A stretch of DNA of 64,000 bases, taken from Oryzias latipes. Taxonomy: Eukaryota > Chordata > Actinopteri > Beloniformes > Adrianichthyidae. Shown here one piece after another: positions 1 to 11,262 of this stretch. The notes under the pieces are model-generated. The model was not told where the DNA came from. It saw only the letters and a program-made list of their open reading frames with translations, and made no database searches. Positions within the stretch are counted from its first letter, which is position 1; every line of letters begins with the position of its first letter. The translations under genes and the position numbers were made by a program. The DNA is taken from positions 6,659,158 to 6,723,157 of the forward strand of contig NC_019873.2 in the NCBI RefSeq assembly GCF_002234675.1, written 5' to 3'.

Positions 1-60
1 TTTTCTCCATCTCCCTGTTTTTAGACATTGTTCCCAGTTTAGCTCTTTTTCACTCGCTAC

Positions 61-125
61 CCTTCCTCCTTCCTCCCTTCCTTCCTTCTCTCTTTTCTTC
101 CTAACTTCCTTCCTTCCTTCCCTCC
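61..125. repeat. CCTT/CTTC-rich microsatellite
   Basis: An imperfect tetranucleotide tract of CTTC/CCTT units, pyrimidine-rich on the + strand. Reading frames through it on the - strand are Lys/Arg/Gly-rich artefacts of the repeat. Confidence 0.8.
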
Positions 126-895
126 TTGACTCAGATATATCAGCGTCTTTTTCTTCTCTCCGTGCGGGTCCGCATGTGCCTCATTCTCCTCTGTTCTGTT
201 GTGCGTTTGCTGGAGTGATGTAATCTGTTGAAAGACGAGGAAATACCTGAAGCTGCTGCTTGTTGTATTGATGCAGGCACGGCTCTTGATATCAAATACT
301 CTTTTAGGCACAAAAGCGCTCAGCTCAAAAGCATAATGAGCCGAGAATTGTCCGTTTCAAGAAAATGCCGCAATATTTGTAGATTAGATAAGAACCTTGG
401 GGAGTTTGTAAAAGCATCAAAATCTAGCTGCAAAAAGCAAAGGGCTGCATGTGAGGCGGTACAGACAAGGACAGCTTTGCTGACTTGAGGCATGGATGAC
501 GGCATGTCTCAGAACATTTGTTGGTTTGTTGGCATTCAACACAAAGCATTGATTTTTTTTTACAGAACAGACCCTTTTTTTGTTATTGGCCCCACTAATG
601 AGATAACTTTGTCACACGAGGCTGTTGCAAAAAATGAAAACTTAGAAATAAGTCAAACTTTTTTACCCACTTGGCAGATTTTCTTTAATTAAAAAAAACA
701 GGTCTGCCAATGGGGTAAGAACACTTGTCTTCCCAAGAATTGTTATTTTGAGATAAAAATTCTAGTCACAAAGATGTTTTCTCAAACTAAGATTATTTTG
801 TTATTCAAAATCTGTCTTGATGAGTTTATTTTTTTTTTGCAAAGACGGAAACTAAGACAACCTTTCTTGAAACAAGAATCTTTTTGATTTCTTAA
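126..895. other. Unassigned AT-rich sequence
   Basis: No exon-like segment is recognised. The part around 690-870 (GCCAATGGGGTAAGAA followed by T-rich and AAGA-rich stretches) resembles 47180-47420 read on the opposite strand, so it is probably a decayed interspersed repeat. Confidence 0.4.
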
Positions 896-1580
896 AGGCC
901 CGTACACACCGGGACGAATATTCGCCAGGCGTTATTCGCCAGCGTTTTTCGCCACGTTTTTTGTGTTCACACCCAGGCGATTTTCGCTGACGATGAGTGG
1001 AGTGAACATGCAATTTCATTCCCTGACATTAGATGGCGCTTAATGTAAAACAGAAATACTCCTGTACACAAGGTGGCGCTGCGCAACTTTACGCTTCTTA
1101 AAGTCGCTTTTCACTCAGAAGAAGAGAGCAAGTATTTACACCCTTGTCAGAATCAAACAAAGAAAACATGAATATTTCAAGCACCAGTAGCTCCAACTGG
1201 TGCTTGGTTCGGGGATGTTTTAGAATGTCCGTCATTATTGCTTCGCGGCTGTGTAGACGCTACTTGGCGTCTATCTTCTTCGCTGGTATGTGTGCTCAGC
1301 AAGGCAGTTTTGTGTTTGAGCGCCCCCAAGTTGTGTTTTACTGTAACTTCAGAAGCTCCAGACACGTGAGCAAAAGCGCCGTTCTCATTGGTCGAGTAGA
1401 TTTCGACGCGACGCGTCGAAAAAAAAAAACGAACCCGAGGCGTTTTTTTTTTTTGACGCTTTAACGCCTGGCGTTTTTTCGCGTCGGTGTGCACACTCTC
1501 ATTGGGGCCCTTTGTTTAGTCACGAGGCGTTAAACGTCGGCGAAAATCGCCGGCGAAATTCGTCCCGGTGTGAACAGGCC
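896..1580. mobile_element. MITE with about 23-bp terminal inverted repeats
   Basis: The left end reads GGCCCGTACACACCGGGACG and the right end is its near-complement, with both ends flanked by TTAA (892-895 and 1581-1584). Internal sequence is GC-richer and has repeated CGCCAGGCGTT/TTCGCC motifs and a self-complementary GACGCGACGCGTC-like stretch near 1403-1417. There is no transposase-like frame, so it is a non-autonomous DNA transposon of about 685 bp. TTAA could be the target duplication; a 3-bp TTA/TAA target of PIF-Harbinger type cannot be excluded, so the superfamily is unsettled. Confidence 0.7.
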
Positions 1581-1619
1581 TTAAGATTCGTTTTTTGGGG
1601 TGCAAACATTGGTCTGGGG

Positions 1620-1782
1620 CAGGGGTGGGCAACTCCATGCCTCGAGGGACGGTGTGTTTGCATGATTTCCAGATATCTTAGCCCTGGTTCAAGTTTTTCG
1701 AGCCAATTAGAACATGCCAGAGCAGGGTACGTTGGTTAACATACAGGAACGTGGCCCTCGAGGCCTGGAGTTGCCCATCCCG
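1620..1782. mobile_element. Short hAT-like MITE
   Basis: Terminal inverted repeats begin CAGGGGTGGGCAACTCCA on the left, and the right end (TGGAGTTGCCCATCCC) is complementary. The inner ends contain the matching CCTCGAGG block. Flanking 8-mers GTCTGGGG (1612-1619) and GTCTGGCA (1783-1790) fit an aged 8-bp target-site duplication of hAT elements. It has no coding capacity. Confidence 0.75.
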
Positions 1783-2154
1783 GGTCTGGCAGATAAAATG
1801 GTCATGCAAACCATCAATAACATCAAGAAGAATCCAACCCAGCAAAGAATAGGAATGATTTAGGATGTTTTTTTAATGGTGTTTTCCTGCACAATCAAAC
1901 ATGCCTGGCAGTTTTCCAAACATGCTGAGGAAGGCGCTTCTATAGCTGGCGATGTGACTTTCTAGTAATCCAAACTGTCATGCACCCCAAAGAAGTTTTA
2001 ATTTTAAATTAAAGAAAAAAAGGATGGACTTCATGAGACTTTACCATCACTGAAACTGCTGTAGATGTTAACGTGTTAAAAATGTTTTCAGAAAAAGACA
2101 ATGAGTCCTTTTATTTCTACAGCAAACTGGACCAATTTACACGAGTCTGTATTA

Positions 2155-2679
2155 AGCTATGTTCACACCTTTGGTAAATGGCGTATACTAATATAGCACC
2201 TTTCTTCCTACAAGGACAAAGCGCTTTACAGTCACAGACCCATTCACCCAGTCACTCACACATTCAGACACTGGTGGCGGCTCCGCTGCCAAACACAGGT
2301 GCCCGCCTACCACCAGAGACAAGGTGGGGTTCAGTGTCTTGCCCAAGGACACTTCGACTCATGAGCGTGCCAGGCAGGAATTGAACCTGCAATCTTACGA
2401 TCATGGGCCGACCGCCCTAACGCTGCACCACGGCCACCCCTTTGGCAATGCATACTCAAGTGGCCACTGGCTGTGAAGTCTATGTCAGCATGAGCGCATG
2501 TTGAAAGCTTAATCAAGTCAAACTTTGAACAGTCAGGGAAGTGGAAGTGACATATGGATGGCGTCCCTTTTAATTCTCAGAAGTGCCAACCGTTGGAAAA
2601 TTGATCATAGGGGAGAAATCCCTAATTTTGGTTTGTGCCGTTCTTGAATGCGCGCCACATACCCGGTGTGAACTCAGCA
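2155..2679. mobile_element. Possible MITE with GTTCACACC ends, disrupted by a SINE
   Basis: The left AGCTATGTTCACACC and right GGTGTGAACTCAGCA are inverted repeats flanked by TTA. However, homology to the second copy at 4701-4975 extends about 90 bp left of the putative left end, so the true element may be larger or the copies may be a duplicated segment. The block is interrupted by a SINE at 2175-2438. Confidence 0.4.
2175..2438 (-). repeat. tRNA-derived SINE inserted in an older repeat
   Basis: Read on the - strand it starts with a tRNA-like head: an A-box-like GTGGTGCAGCGTTAGGG near 2417-2433 and a B-box-like GGTTCAATTCC near 2377-2387. It continues into a body containing TGTCCTTGGGCAAGACACTG. 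CCTTTGG flanks both sides (2168-2174 and 2439-2445). The related block at 4701-4975 has the uninterrupted site, confirming the insertion. Confidence 0.8.
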
Positions 2680-3395
2680 TTAGACTGTTAAAATCTCCTA
2701 GTGGTTATTTGTTGAACCAGTCTGGCTACAATTACTTTACAAAACTATCTGTTCAGTCTGCAGAGTTTCAAGTTTTACTTCACATTTAATTAAAAATATT
2801 GAAAATGTTAGCATCTGATTTAGAAAATTCAAGAACACTCTTAGCAAAAAGTAATCTATTTAAGTGTACTACAATTATATTTAGTCTATACTGAAAGTGG
2901 GCCGGGTACTTGAAATTTACTTATACTATCTATAGATTGTAAATTTAAAGTGTTCTGATTCTTAACGCCAATCAAAGCTAATTAACTGCTAGCTGTAGTT
3001 TTTTTATTTTTCAAGACACAGCGAGGCTTTTGCTCAAATCTACCCAATAAAGCTGTTAAACATTCTGAAAAGCTTTAATTAGGGTCAGTACAAGCTGGAA
3101 CAGCACAATGAGGAACAACAAGGAAGCTAGCATGACAAAGGGAAAATTAGCCAACCTTTGCTCAGCTCACTTTGATTGAACAGCTCATGGGATCAAAGGT
3201 TCAGGTGGTTCAGCGGCAGGGCGTCAGGCTATTGGGTTACACATGTCAGGGCTGTTCTCTGCAGGCCCTCAGCAGATTGGTGACCTTACAAGCCTTATGG
3301 CTTTAAAATCTATAACGCTCATGGATGTGGAGCATGTCATACTCCACCCTGTCATTTCCAATATCCTTTTCTACCTTGTTCCTAAACCAATTTAA

Positions 3396-3605
3396 CCCTT
3401 GTGCTATCTTAGATGACCCCACCCTTGCATTGATGTGTTCTCCCTACCATGACAAAGGTGGATAAAGGTGGAAAGATTTCATGTACGGTAATCCATGGAC
3501 ACCAGTGAAGATCACAAATCATTGAAGAAAAAAGGTTCAGCGCACTGTTTAGTGGGTCTAGATGACCCAACTCCCGATGTTAAAGTGCCTAGGATTGCAC
3601 AAGGG
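3396..3605 (+). mobile_element. piggyBac-like MITE, copy 1 (intact)
   Basis: This is the reference copy: terminal CCCTTGTGCTATC and its complement near the right end, exactly flanked by TTAA at 3392-3395 and 3606-3609. Length is 210 bp with no coding capacity. TTAA target duplication plus a CCC terminus is the signature of piggyBac-superfamily elements. Confidence 0.8.
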
Positions 3606-4440
3606 TTAATTACTTTCTAAGTTTTTTTTTTCGTACAGTCGCAGCTTCTCGGCTCAACAGGCAGCATAGCTGACATGTCCGGTCTAAATTTAGTCTTCAG
3701 CTGTCTCTCCCTACTGTCTCTAAGACTTTTTGTGCTTTTTTGCTGAGAAATGATTTGATCATTTTAGCTCAAACAGAGCCTCAGTCATTAAGCTCACTCA
3801 CTGCTCGTGTGCATTAAGCACATGCATGAGCTGAACAGCACTTCATCATTGATATGCAAACGACTACATAATGAGAATTTTTATTTATTTCCATTAAATA
3901 AGCTGGGATTTCCATATCTCTTTGATGGCTTTGTGCATCTATTTAAGTTGTGTGTTGTTGTTTTTTTGTGAAAATGTGAATAATAAAAGATAAAGCCAAA
4001 CAAATAAAAATGTGCTTGTGGTAATCAATTCCATAATCAAATCGGTTGATGGTAGGGAAGATGATGTTTCCTCCTTCCTGTATTTGGCAGGAAATAACTC
4101 TGACTCACATCCACTCGCTCAGCTTGGCTTTGCTCAAATGGCACAACTAGAGACAAACCTGTGCTGCAAAGCCAAGAGGGATGTGTGACGGTAAAACCAG
4201 AGACAGGTGGCAAAGATAATTATGCAACAGAGACTGGACCTATGTCCCCCCCATTGGCTGGAATATTGAATTGGTTGGGCTGCTTCTTGTTGGGCTTCTC
4301 TGTCATCTGGGAGCAGTGGGGAAGAGCTTGCTGGTGACTGGCACCTTTTTGGAGGCAGAGGTTTTGGGCATGGCAAATGGCTTCTGTCTCTGAGAAGGAG
4401 GGACTAAGGGCAGGGACGTTCAGAGTATGTCTAGTTTAGT

Positions 4441-4603
4441 AGCAATAGCTATTGATTCAATAAAGCTCATTGTGTCTATCAATTATACTTTGTTAAACGT
4501 ACCAACATGTTTCGGTGGAATACCGCCTTCGTCAGGGAATTCCACTGAAACATGTCGGTAGGTTTAACAAAAACAAACCAGTAATACTCAGCAATAGCTA
4601 TTG
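4441..4603. repeat. Palindromic insertion flanked by 14-bp direct repeats
   Basis: Two 33-nt arms (4489-4521 and 4539-4571) are near-complementary, with ACATGTTTCGGTGGAAT facing ATTCCACTGAAACATGT, around the spacer ACCGCCTTCGTCAGGGA. AGCAATAGCTATTG occurs on both sides (4441-4454 and 4590-4603), like a target-site duplication. The CTTCGTCAG/CCGAAACATG combination is reminiscent of Penelope-like retroelement termini; that family label is a recollection and uncertain. Confidence 0.5.
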
Positions 4604-4659
4604 TTCATGTGTTATGACTGATTCTGTTTTTTGTACAATTATTGGTGTGAAACCCGTTG

Positions 4660-5016
4660 AGACAACTGTCTTGTGATGCTGTGCTATATAAATAAAACTG
4701 TAGATGTTAACGTGTTAAAAATGTTTTCAGGAAAAGACAATGAGTCCTTTTATTTCTACACCAAACTGGACCAATTTACACGAGTCTGTATTAAGCTACG
4801 TTCACACCTTTGGCAATGCATACTCAAGTGGCCACTGGCTGTAAAGTCAATGTCAACATGAGCGCATGTTGAAAGCTTAATCAAGTCAAACTTTGAACAG
4901 TCAGGGAAGTGGAAGTGACGTATGGATGGCGTCCCTTTTAATTCCCAGAAGTGCCAACCGTTGGAAAATGGATCAAGACAACTGTCTTGTGATGCTGTGC
5001 TATATAAATAAAACTG
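4660..5016. repeat. Repeat block bracketed by identical 41-bp direct repeats
   Basis: The 41-bp sequence ending in GCTATATAAATAAAACTG occurs at 4660-4700 and again at 4976-5016. The block between (4701-4975) is homologous to 2062-2174 plus 2439-2616. The 41-bp unit looks like a non-LTR retroelement 3' tail; after the second copy it continues as a short AACTG repeat. Confidence 0.6.
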
Positions 5017-5310
5017 AACTGAACTGACTTGAATTGTCTCATTGTTTCAATGGGGTCATGCTTTTTTGGTCACTCGTCTCCTAACCAAAGGGGCTTTTGT
5101 GTCAGCCTGCTCCCCTCTCAATGTGTTTGAGCACTTTGATCTTTTGGGTTTCCTGTTCCATTGCCCACGAGACTCTAGAGAGCATCTTGAGATGATGGAA
5201 ACTCTGGCTCAGTGCTGACTAGGGATGCAACGATTCACTTTCACCATGATCCGGTTCAAGCCTTGATACTTGGGTCACAGATTTGTTCCGTTCAATATAT
5301 AATTTATGTA

Positions 5311-5705
5311 CAGTATTCCCTCGCCCTATTGTGGTTCATCTTTCACGGTCTCTTTGTTTTGCTATTTTTTCATTGTAACTTTGCATGCATGTGTCCTGCA
5401 TCTTGATTGGCCGGAGACCTCGTCAATCAATCTCCTCCATGCCGTGTCACCTACCTACCTCTCCAAATCTTTGATCATGATCATGATCAGATCTTTGTTG
5501 TCTATAATACTAGACTTGTTTTTCTATGAAAGTTTGAACTTTGAGAGTTTAAACAAGATGGGAAATTGTGAAAATGTTGATGTTTTGTCTGAGAAAAGTG
5601 TATAAAATGTGTAATGGGAGGTTTCACAGCCTCAAAACATCTGTAATCTTACTTTGCGGATATATTTCTGGAACGCATCCCCTGTGATAATTACAGGAAC
5701 ATTGC
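5311..5705. mobile_element. Degraded Tigger/pogo-like MITE
   Basis: The left end CAGTATTCCCTCGCCCTATT follows a TA, and the right end has TTTCTGGAACGCATCCCCTG and ATTACAGGAACATTG. This pattern is typical of the widespread CCCTCG/CGAGGGA pogo-like MITEs. It is strongly decayed with no transposase. A GATGCAACGATTCACTTTC motif lies left of it (5224-5242) and again at 5904-5922. Confidence 0.45.
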
Positions 5706-7260
5706 TTTACAAAACAAAAAACTGGAAATACTGAAAACCCCTTTTTTTAAATTAGCAAATAAGAAAGAAACAATGAAGAATTTTAGTTGGCTTACAATAA
5801 GCGTAGAGTAATGCAATAAAAGGAGATTAAATATAGTAAATTGAGTGCAACACATGGGTTTGACACTTTCAAAGTAAACAAATGCAAACGTGTGAAGTAG
5901 GTATGCAACGATTCACTTTCCCACAACTCGGTTCAATGGTTTAATATACGGTTTGGTTTTAAGCCAAGAATTGTGGCATCTCAGTGCTGACTACTGTGGA
6001 CTTGAGGAATGTGCTGTAGGGCTACATGGGTTTGGTTTCATTCTTCCCATAAGGACTGTCTGACTAATGGGTTTTTTTGCTGAAACATTTTGCACTTTTG
6101 TTTTGGTTGGGCTTGATGTAATGCTGCTCTTCTCAGTGCTCCAAACCACCTGAAAATGGGATGCAGTTATAAAATTTGTTTAATGATAGTATCACATGAA
6201 ACCAGACCTGACCACAAAGTAAAATCATGAAAACGCAGCTGCTTAACCCTTTTACAATGGAGCTTTAGTGTTTACATTCTTGTGACTACTGTAACTCTTC
6301 AACCGTTTACATAATTAACAACAATTGACTGTTCAAATCACAAAGTCTCTTCGCCTCCTCGCTGTTCCAAGTGTTCTCACAAGTTATTTCAGCATTATCT
6401 TGGCTCACACCTCTCCAAACATGTGTTGTTTGTATTCAAAATATCCCTCTCTTTAGTCCACTTCCACTCTTTGGTTCATCTGTGTTCACACAGTAATGAA
6501 CCATCTGCCCAAATATGAAACAAACTGGCCAATTAGGCCAAAGCAGCTTTATTTAAATAGCACCTTTAATACACAGAAGCAATTCAAAGTCTTCTTCACA
6601 AACCATCCTGCCTTGAAACTCCCTCAGATTTGCCTTAAAGGGATTAATGGCCTTAGGGAAAGGACAAACGAGTCTCATCATAAGAGCTGTGTTTAGCTAC
6701 ATTTTTTTGAACAAGTTAACCTGACATAAACCACTACAGCTTGAAGGAACTGCAACATAATGTTCATAGAAAATACATTTTCTTAAACAACAGACTGTCT
6801 CTTCTGTTTCCGATTTAAGAGAAACAGCTGTTACTAGCATGTGTTGACCTGTATTATTTACCTTCTAGCATTTCACTTGTTGTCTAATCATCTTCGTGCA
6901 GGAACACACTCATAAATTTGTCCGTGTCTTTAGTCCTTTCTGTTTTCCTGTGAGTCTCATAATTTGTGACCGATTGATTGTACTTTCCCTGGTGTGGGCG
7001 GACAAACAATATGGTTTGAACATGAGTTGCTTGTAGGAACAATGTATGAAAGCATAGTGAACAAAGAATGTGATCAAACCACAGTAAAAATGTAACTGCA
7101 TCCAGTCACACATACAGTATCTGTTTACTCAAACATAACCACTTAGTTACACTCTGGAGTATTTCCTCTACAGGTATCTCTCGTTTTTAACAACTTTTGT
7201 TCTGATGTTTTCTGTTTCTGCTGCAGCAATTGAGTGAATAATGAATGTCTGTTTGCATGT

Positions 7261-7292
<32 letters not shown>

Positions 7293-7742
7293 TCTAAATA
7301 AAAAACCAGAGCCCCTGGACAGCTGTATGTCATTTCCAGCCCAATTAATATGGAACTTGTGAGCAGAGACCACATAACACGGTTTGCCTGTCTGACCTGA
7401 GGCCAGCTCAGGGTGCGTGTACGGGATGACATGATATCCAGCGCATGTCTTCTGTCATCTTCAGCGTGCATGTGACTCTGCAGTTAGCAGTTTGTGTGCA
7501 GCTGCAGATCTGTCACTTTATGCTGTTGGTCATTTGCGTGTCTTTGATCAGATGGAGGCGGGACATTTACCCAAACACTCCAGAGCTTTCACATCATGAT
7601 GCAGCACACTGAAAGGAGAAATTGCCCTTTTTTGGATGGTATTTTTGGTGTTTTTAACATGTTATTTATTGATTTTTCTGATGATGGAGGAAAAATATGA
7701 AGAAGAATCATCTTAAAATTGTATTTCTACGTTTTTCTGTAA
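5706..7742. other. Unassigned sequence with a (GT)n microsatellite
   Basis: I see no exon, domain or RNA gene. A GT microsatellite occupies about 7258-7291. Positions 7630-7740 match the end of the acidic-peptide repeat family described at 45110-45680 (GTTTTTAACATGTT, then CTGATGATGGAGGA). Confidence 0.4.
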
Positions 7743-7952
7743 CCCTTGTGCTATCCTAGGCACTTTACCATTGGGAGTGGGGTCATCTAGACCCACTAGA
7801 CAGTGCTCTGAACCTTTTTTCTTCAATGATTTGTGATCTTCACTGGTGTCCATGGATTACATGAAATCCTCTCCAACTTTATCCACCTTTGTCATGCTAG
7901 GGATAACACGTCAATATAAGGATCGGGTCATGTGGACCCCATAGGATAGCAC
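7743..7952 (-). mobile_element. piggyBac-like MITE, copy 2
   Basis: CCCTTGTGCTATCC on the left; the right end decays at ATAGCAC and lacks the last bases. The interior matches copy 1 in reverse orientation. Confidence 0.75.
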
Positions 7953-8249
7953 TATTCAAATGTTTAAGAATCAGGAGCATTTGGATTCTGTTCAGGTCAG
8001 AGGTCAACAAGAAAAAGGACACTGAATAAAAATGATCCAATGGAGAATTCAAGAAGAAGGACACAGTTGACCAAAAATGACACAAAGACACATCTAGCAT
8101 TGAATTATCCCCAAAACTTTTGGACAATCATTCTGATAAAACCAAAGTTGGAGATTCCTAAACTAGTAAAACCAAAACGGCTACAGTCATGCAAGGTAGT
8201 GGTAAGGTGATGGCCTGGATGGTCAGAACGTTAACTGCTTTCTGTAATT

Positions 8250-8575
8250 AGGTAGTTCAAGAATTCAGCTCCATCAAAATCTCAAAAGCAATTAGCACTC
8301 TAGCCACACATGGAGAAGGCCCTGGTTCAAATCCCAGATGAGTTCTTTCTGTGCGCATGTTTTCATGTGTGGGTTTTCTCTGGGGATTTCAGCTTCCTCC
8401 CACTGTCCAAAAACACGCTGGATAGGTTGATTGGTGGCTTTAAATTGTCCCTAGGTGTGTTTGGACCTCCAACAGACTAGTGACCTGTTCAGGGTGTACC
8501 CCACCTCTGCCCAACAGTAGCTGGGATAGGCACCCTGTGGCCCCGGATTCAACAGGTTCAGAGGATGGATGGAGA
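8250..8575 (+). repeat. tRNA-derived SINE
   Basis: The A-box-like segment TTAGCACTCTAGC is followed by the B-box-like GGTTCAAATCC, then the fish SINE body with TTCCTCCCACTGTCCAAAAA and GACCTGTTCAGGGTGTACCC. The 3' end is GGATGGATGG. It is dead and has no coding content. Confidence 0.75.
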
Positions 8576-8589
8576 TAAGCTTCTGTAAC

Positions 8590-8752
8590 AGCTCAGGCTA
8601 TTTGGTGATCCCCCCTCATCCAACCTTAGGTAATGAGTATCAAGCATGGAGGTGATTTTTGGGATGTCCCAACTGTGGATTCGAACCCACTGAGCCTTTC
8701 AGTCTCAGATTGGATGCTTTACTGCTCAACCACTGTGCTGATGCAAGTGAGT
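8590..8752 (-). repeat. tRNA-like SINE fragment
   Basis: On the - strand GCACAGTGGTTGAGCAGT and GTGGGTTCGAATCCACAG resemble A and B boxes separated by a longer-than-usual arm. It cannot fold as a functional tRNA by eye and abuts another SINE, so it is called a SINE head. Confidence 0.5.
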
Positions 8753-8884
8753 CATGGCCTGTATTATTATTTTAAACTTTAATTCATGCCAAACCATTCA
8801 ATATGTCAGAATGAAGATGAAGATTTTGCACACCTGTAAAAGACTGGTTTACAAGCATCACAAACATTTGAATGTAGTTGTTGT

Positions 8885-9172
8885 GTCAGGGTCGGGTGGT
8901 GGACACAAACGCAGGACGCCAGCGGATACGTATAACTCGAATTTAATCGACTATTCTCGTGAGAGTACAAACAAACAAAACGATCCTGTGACCATGACTG
9001 GGTTGACAAAGAATATATACAGTGACTAAAGTGGAAACAGGTGAAAACAATCAATGAGGTAAAGACAACGAGTGTAACTAGTGACCAGAACCGGAAGTGT
9101 CACACTAAAACAGGAAGTGAATCAAAAAAAATATCGGCCGCCCTGGCCCCTCCTGGTACCTAACATGTTGAT
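8885..9172. repeat. Possible solo LTR-like or other interspersed repeat
   Basis: The sequence begins TGTCAGGGTCGGGTGGTGGA and has repeated motifs GGAAACAGGTGAAAAC and ACCGGAAGTG. This is the style of a common fish repeat beginning TGTCAGG, but the expected complementary right end is not obvious, so the class is open. Confidence 0.3.
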
Positions 9173-10183
9173 GCTGCAATGGGCGGCAAAATCCCTGATG
9201 ATCTAAAAGCATCTACTTTGTGTGAGTTTTGTACATTTAACAGCATTTTTATTCAATAAGTGAAATCTTGTTTTTTTCCATTATTGTGTTTTCTTTGTGT
9301 TGAAATAATATTTGTTTGTTGATCTGCATTAATTAGATGTGACAAACATGCAAAAGAGTCACAAAACAGGCAAAAACATCTTTTCATTTATTTCAAAAAG
9401 GTAGAATATGGTTCACATTTCTAACACCAGCCTTTAAAAAGATTGTTGATTTTAAAATCTGTGCTCATCGTTTCTGTGAAGAGAGCAACACATGCCAAGT
9501 TCACGATCAGAAGTCATTAAAACATGGGAACCAAGACGTGACTTATTCCAACACGATCTAACAAGTCAGGACTTGTTGAACTTTTGCTTTTTAGTCGCAT
9601 ACAGTCTGCCTGTTTGTTCCCAGTCCAACCCCTGGGGTCATGAAGGAGAACAAGCAATCATAGATGGCACTAACACTCACATGCCACTGCAGGTAAAAAC
9701 CCAGATAGATCAGAGGCTTCAGAAATGACACCACTGCACAAACACAAATGAGTACAGCATAGAGGAATGTATCCCCATTGGAGCAGGTAGTTGGAGGGCC
9801 TACATCAATCTAAGGTATTATTTAAAACACCACCAGCCTTTTGGTTTCTTTTTGACATACATTTCTGACAATAAATGTCACATGACTGCAAAGGGTTTGC
9901 GCTTATCTGAAGGCGTCTTTACGACAACGGGAAATGGGAGAAGAGGAGTGTTTTGGTTTTAAAGTGAGTAGATCTCCTGAGACATCACAGCTGAAACGCT
10001 CTCTATGACAGGCACCAACAAAAGACAGCTGGTATCTCTGTGCAAGTACAGTGTGATCAAGCAGGGAGTTTGTAGAGTCTTTGGGTAACTTTCCCTTTTC
10101 TGGTTTGCTCTGTAGATTTTATTTACTACACGTAAAAAGGACTTGATGAGCTAGCTTTCACTTTTCCATTGCTGTGCCCAAAG

Positions 10184-10402
10184 GGTCGTCTGCTGGTGAA
10201 AACAGGACGCGCCCACCTGGCTGAGAAGGTGCTGCGGGACGCAGTTCAGTTCCACAGCACGTCCCACGAGGCGTGGAGCGGCCTGGGCGAGGCTCTGCAA
10301 GCTCTGGGCTCCAGCCAGGCTCCAGACTGCTTCCTGACGGCCCTGGAGCTGGAGGCCTCCTGCCCCATCCGGCCCTTCACCATCATCCCCAGAGAGCTCT
10401 GA
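10184..10402 (+). CDS. ttc7a: TTC7 C-terminal coding exon (tetratricopeptide repeat protein 7)
   Basis: A 73-codon frame follows a good acceptor (GCTGTGCCCAAAG) and ends in TGA at 10400-10402. It encodes [20 protein letters not shown], the end of one TPR, then [16 protein letters not shown] and [13 protein letters not shown], the last TPR, and finishes PFTIIPREL, the characteristic TTC7 C-terminus. TTC7 proteins are helical scaffolds that hold the phosphatidylinositol 4-kinase III-alpha complex together with EFR3 and FAM126 at the plasma membrane. No earlier TTC7 exon is recognisable at 1-10183, so the last intron is probably long and the gene continues to the left. TTC7A versus TTC7B is not certain from this exon; the A assignment rests on the adjacent calm2-like gene. 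A possible polyadenylation signal AATAAA lies at 10894. Confidence 0.85.
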   Translation, partial: GRLLVKTGRAHLAEKVLRDAVQFHSTSHEAWSGLGEALQALGSSQAPDCFLTALELEASCPIRPFTIIPREL

Positions 10403-11262
10403 GGGGGCTGGGAAAAGACCAGATTCTGACTTTTGACTAAGACACAACCTTTTGGTTAGACACTGATTCCTGACAGTTATTTAAATACGGATTTCTCATA
10501 TTTACTTACAATAATATTTTGAGTATTATTTTCATTACACATTGGAAACGGGCTTGTCTTTAAAAAACAGGATGTTTTCTCTTTTGGATCATTGGATTTA
10601 GGGATGTAAAACAAAGAGGGAACCCTCTTGGTTTTAATTGTTAATGGCACATCACCCATTTAAAAACTATGACCAACACTTTCGTTTTATTCAATGTGTT
10701 TTTGTATGTTGAACAGATGACAGAAACGTTATCAAATGTGTGGTGAATGAAGAACGAAACTTCAAATACAACATTAATTTAAGTCATAACTTAGACCTAA
10801 AAATCTCTGGAAAAAATATTAGAACTTTTCAATTAAAATCAAAGAATTTTATTGATTTCAAGTGGAAATTAAAATAATGCTGAAAACCTCACAAATAAAT
10901 GGAAATTATTCCAGGAAAGTCGTTTTTTTACCCCAAAAAATAAAAATGAAAAGGTTGACAGTAAAGCTGACTTTTTGTTTGGCTTAAAAAGAATTAAGTG
11001 GAAAATTGATGATAAATAATCTGTAAAAAGAAATTGAAACTGTTGAGATGTCCACAATGTGGTTCATGATGACCAACTTCTGACTTAATCTCTTTTAGCG
11101 CACAAAGACTCATCTTCTTTGAGTTTACTAAAATGGTCTTGGATTTTACTTTTAAATTTCTGAACTTTATCTACAAAATTTTTAAACAAATTTCCAGGCT
11201 TTGAAGTGTTTTTTTTTTTACTTTAGAGGGTTTTCAGAGGGTTCTCTAAACGTTGACCAAAT
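10403..11262. other. TTC7 3' UTR and flank
   Basis: AT-rich sequence after the TTC7 stop codon, with AATAAA-type hexamers near 10894 and 10940. The segment 11097-11155 is repeated at 14095-14155 in the same orientation with few differences. Nothing else is recognised. Confidence 0.4.

Noticed and set aside
7143..7471. Two His/Thr-rich frames
   Set aside because: They are translations of the GT/CA microsatellite at 7258-7291.
8590..8752. Possible tRNA gene
   Set aside because: B-box-like and A-box-like motifs are present, but arms do not pair convincingly and the sequence abuts other SINE DNA. SINE head preferred.
1..10183. Upstream TTC7 exons on the + strand
   Set aside because: I looked for TPR-like frames with splice sites and found none; open frames here have no TPR pattern. 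The preceding exons are presumed to be outside the window.
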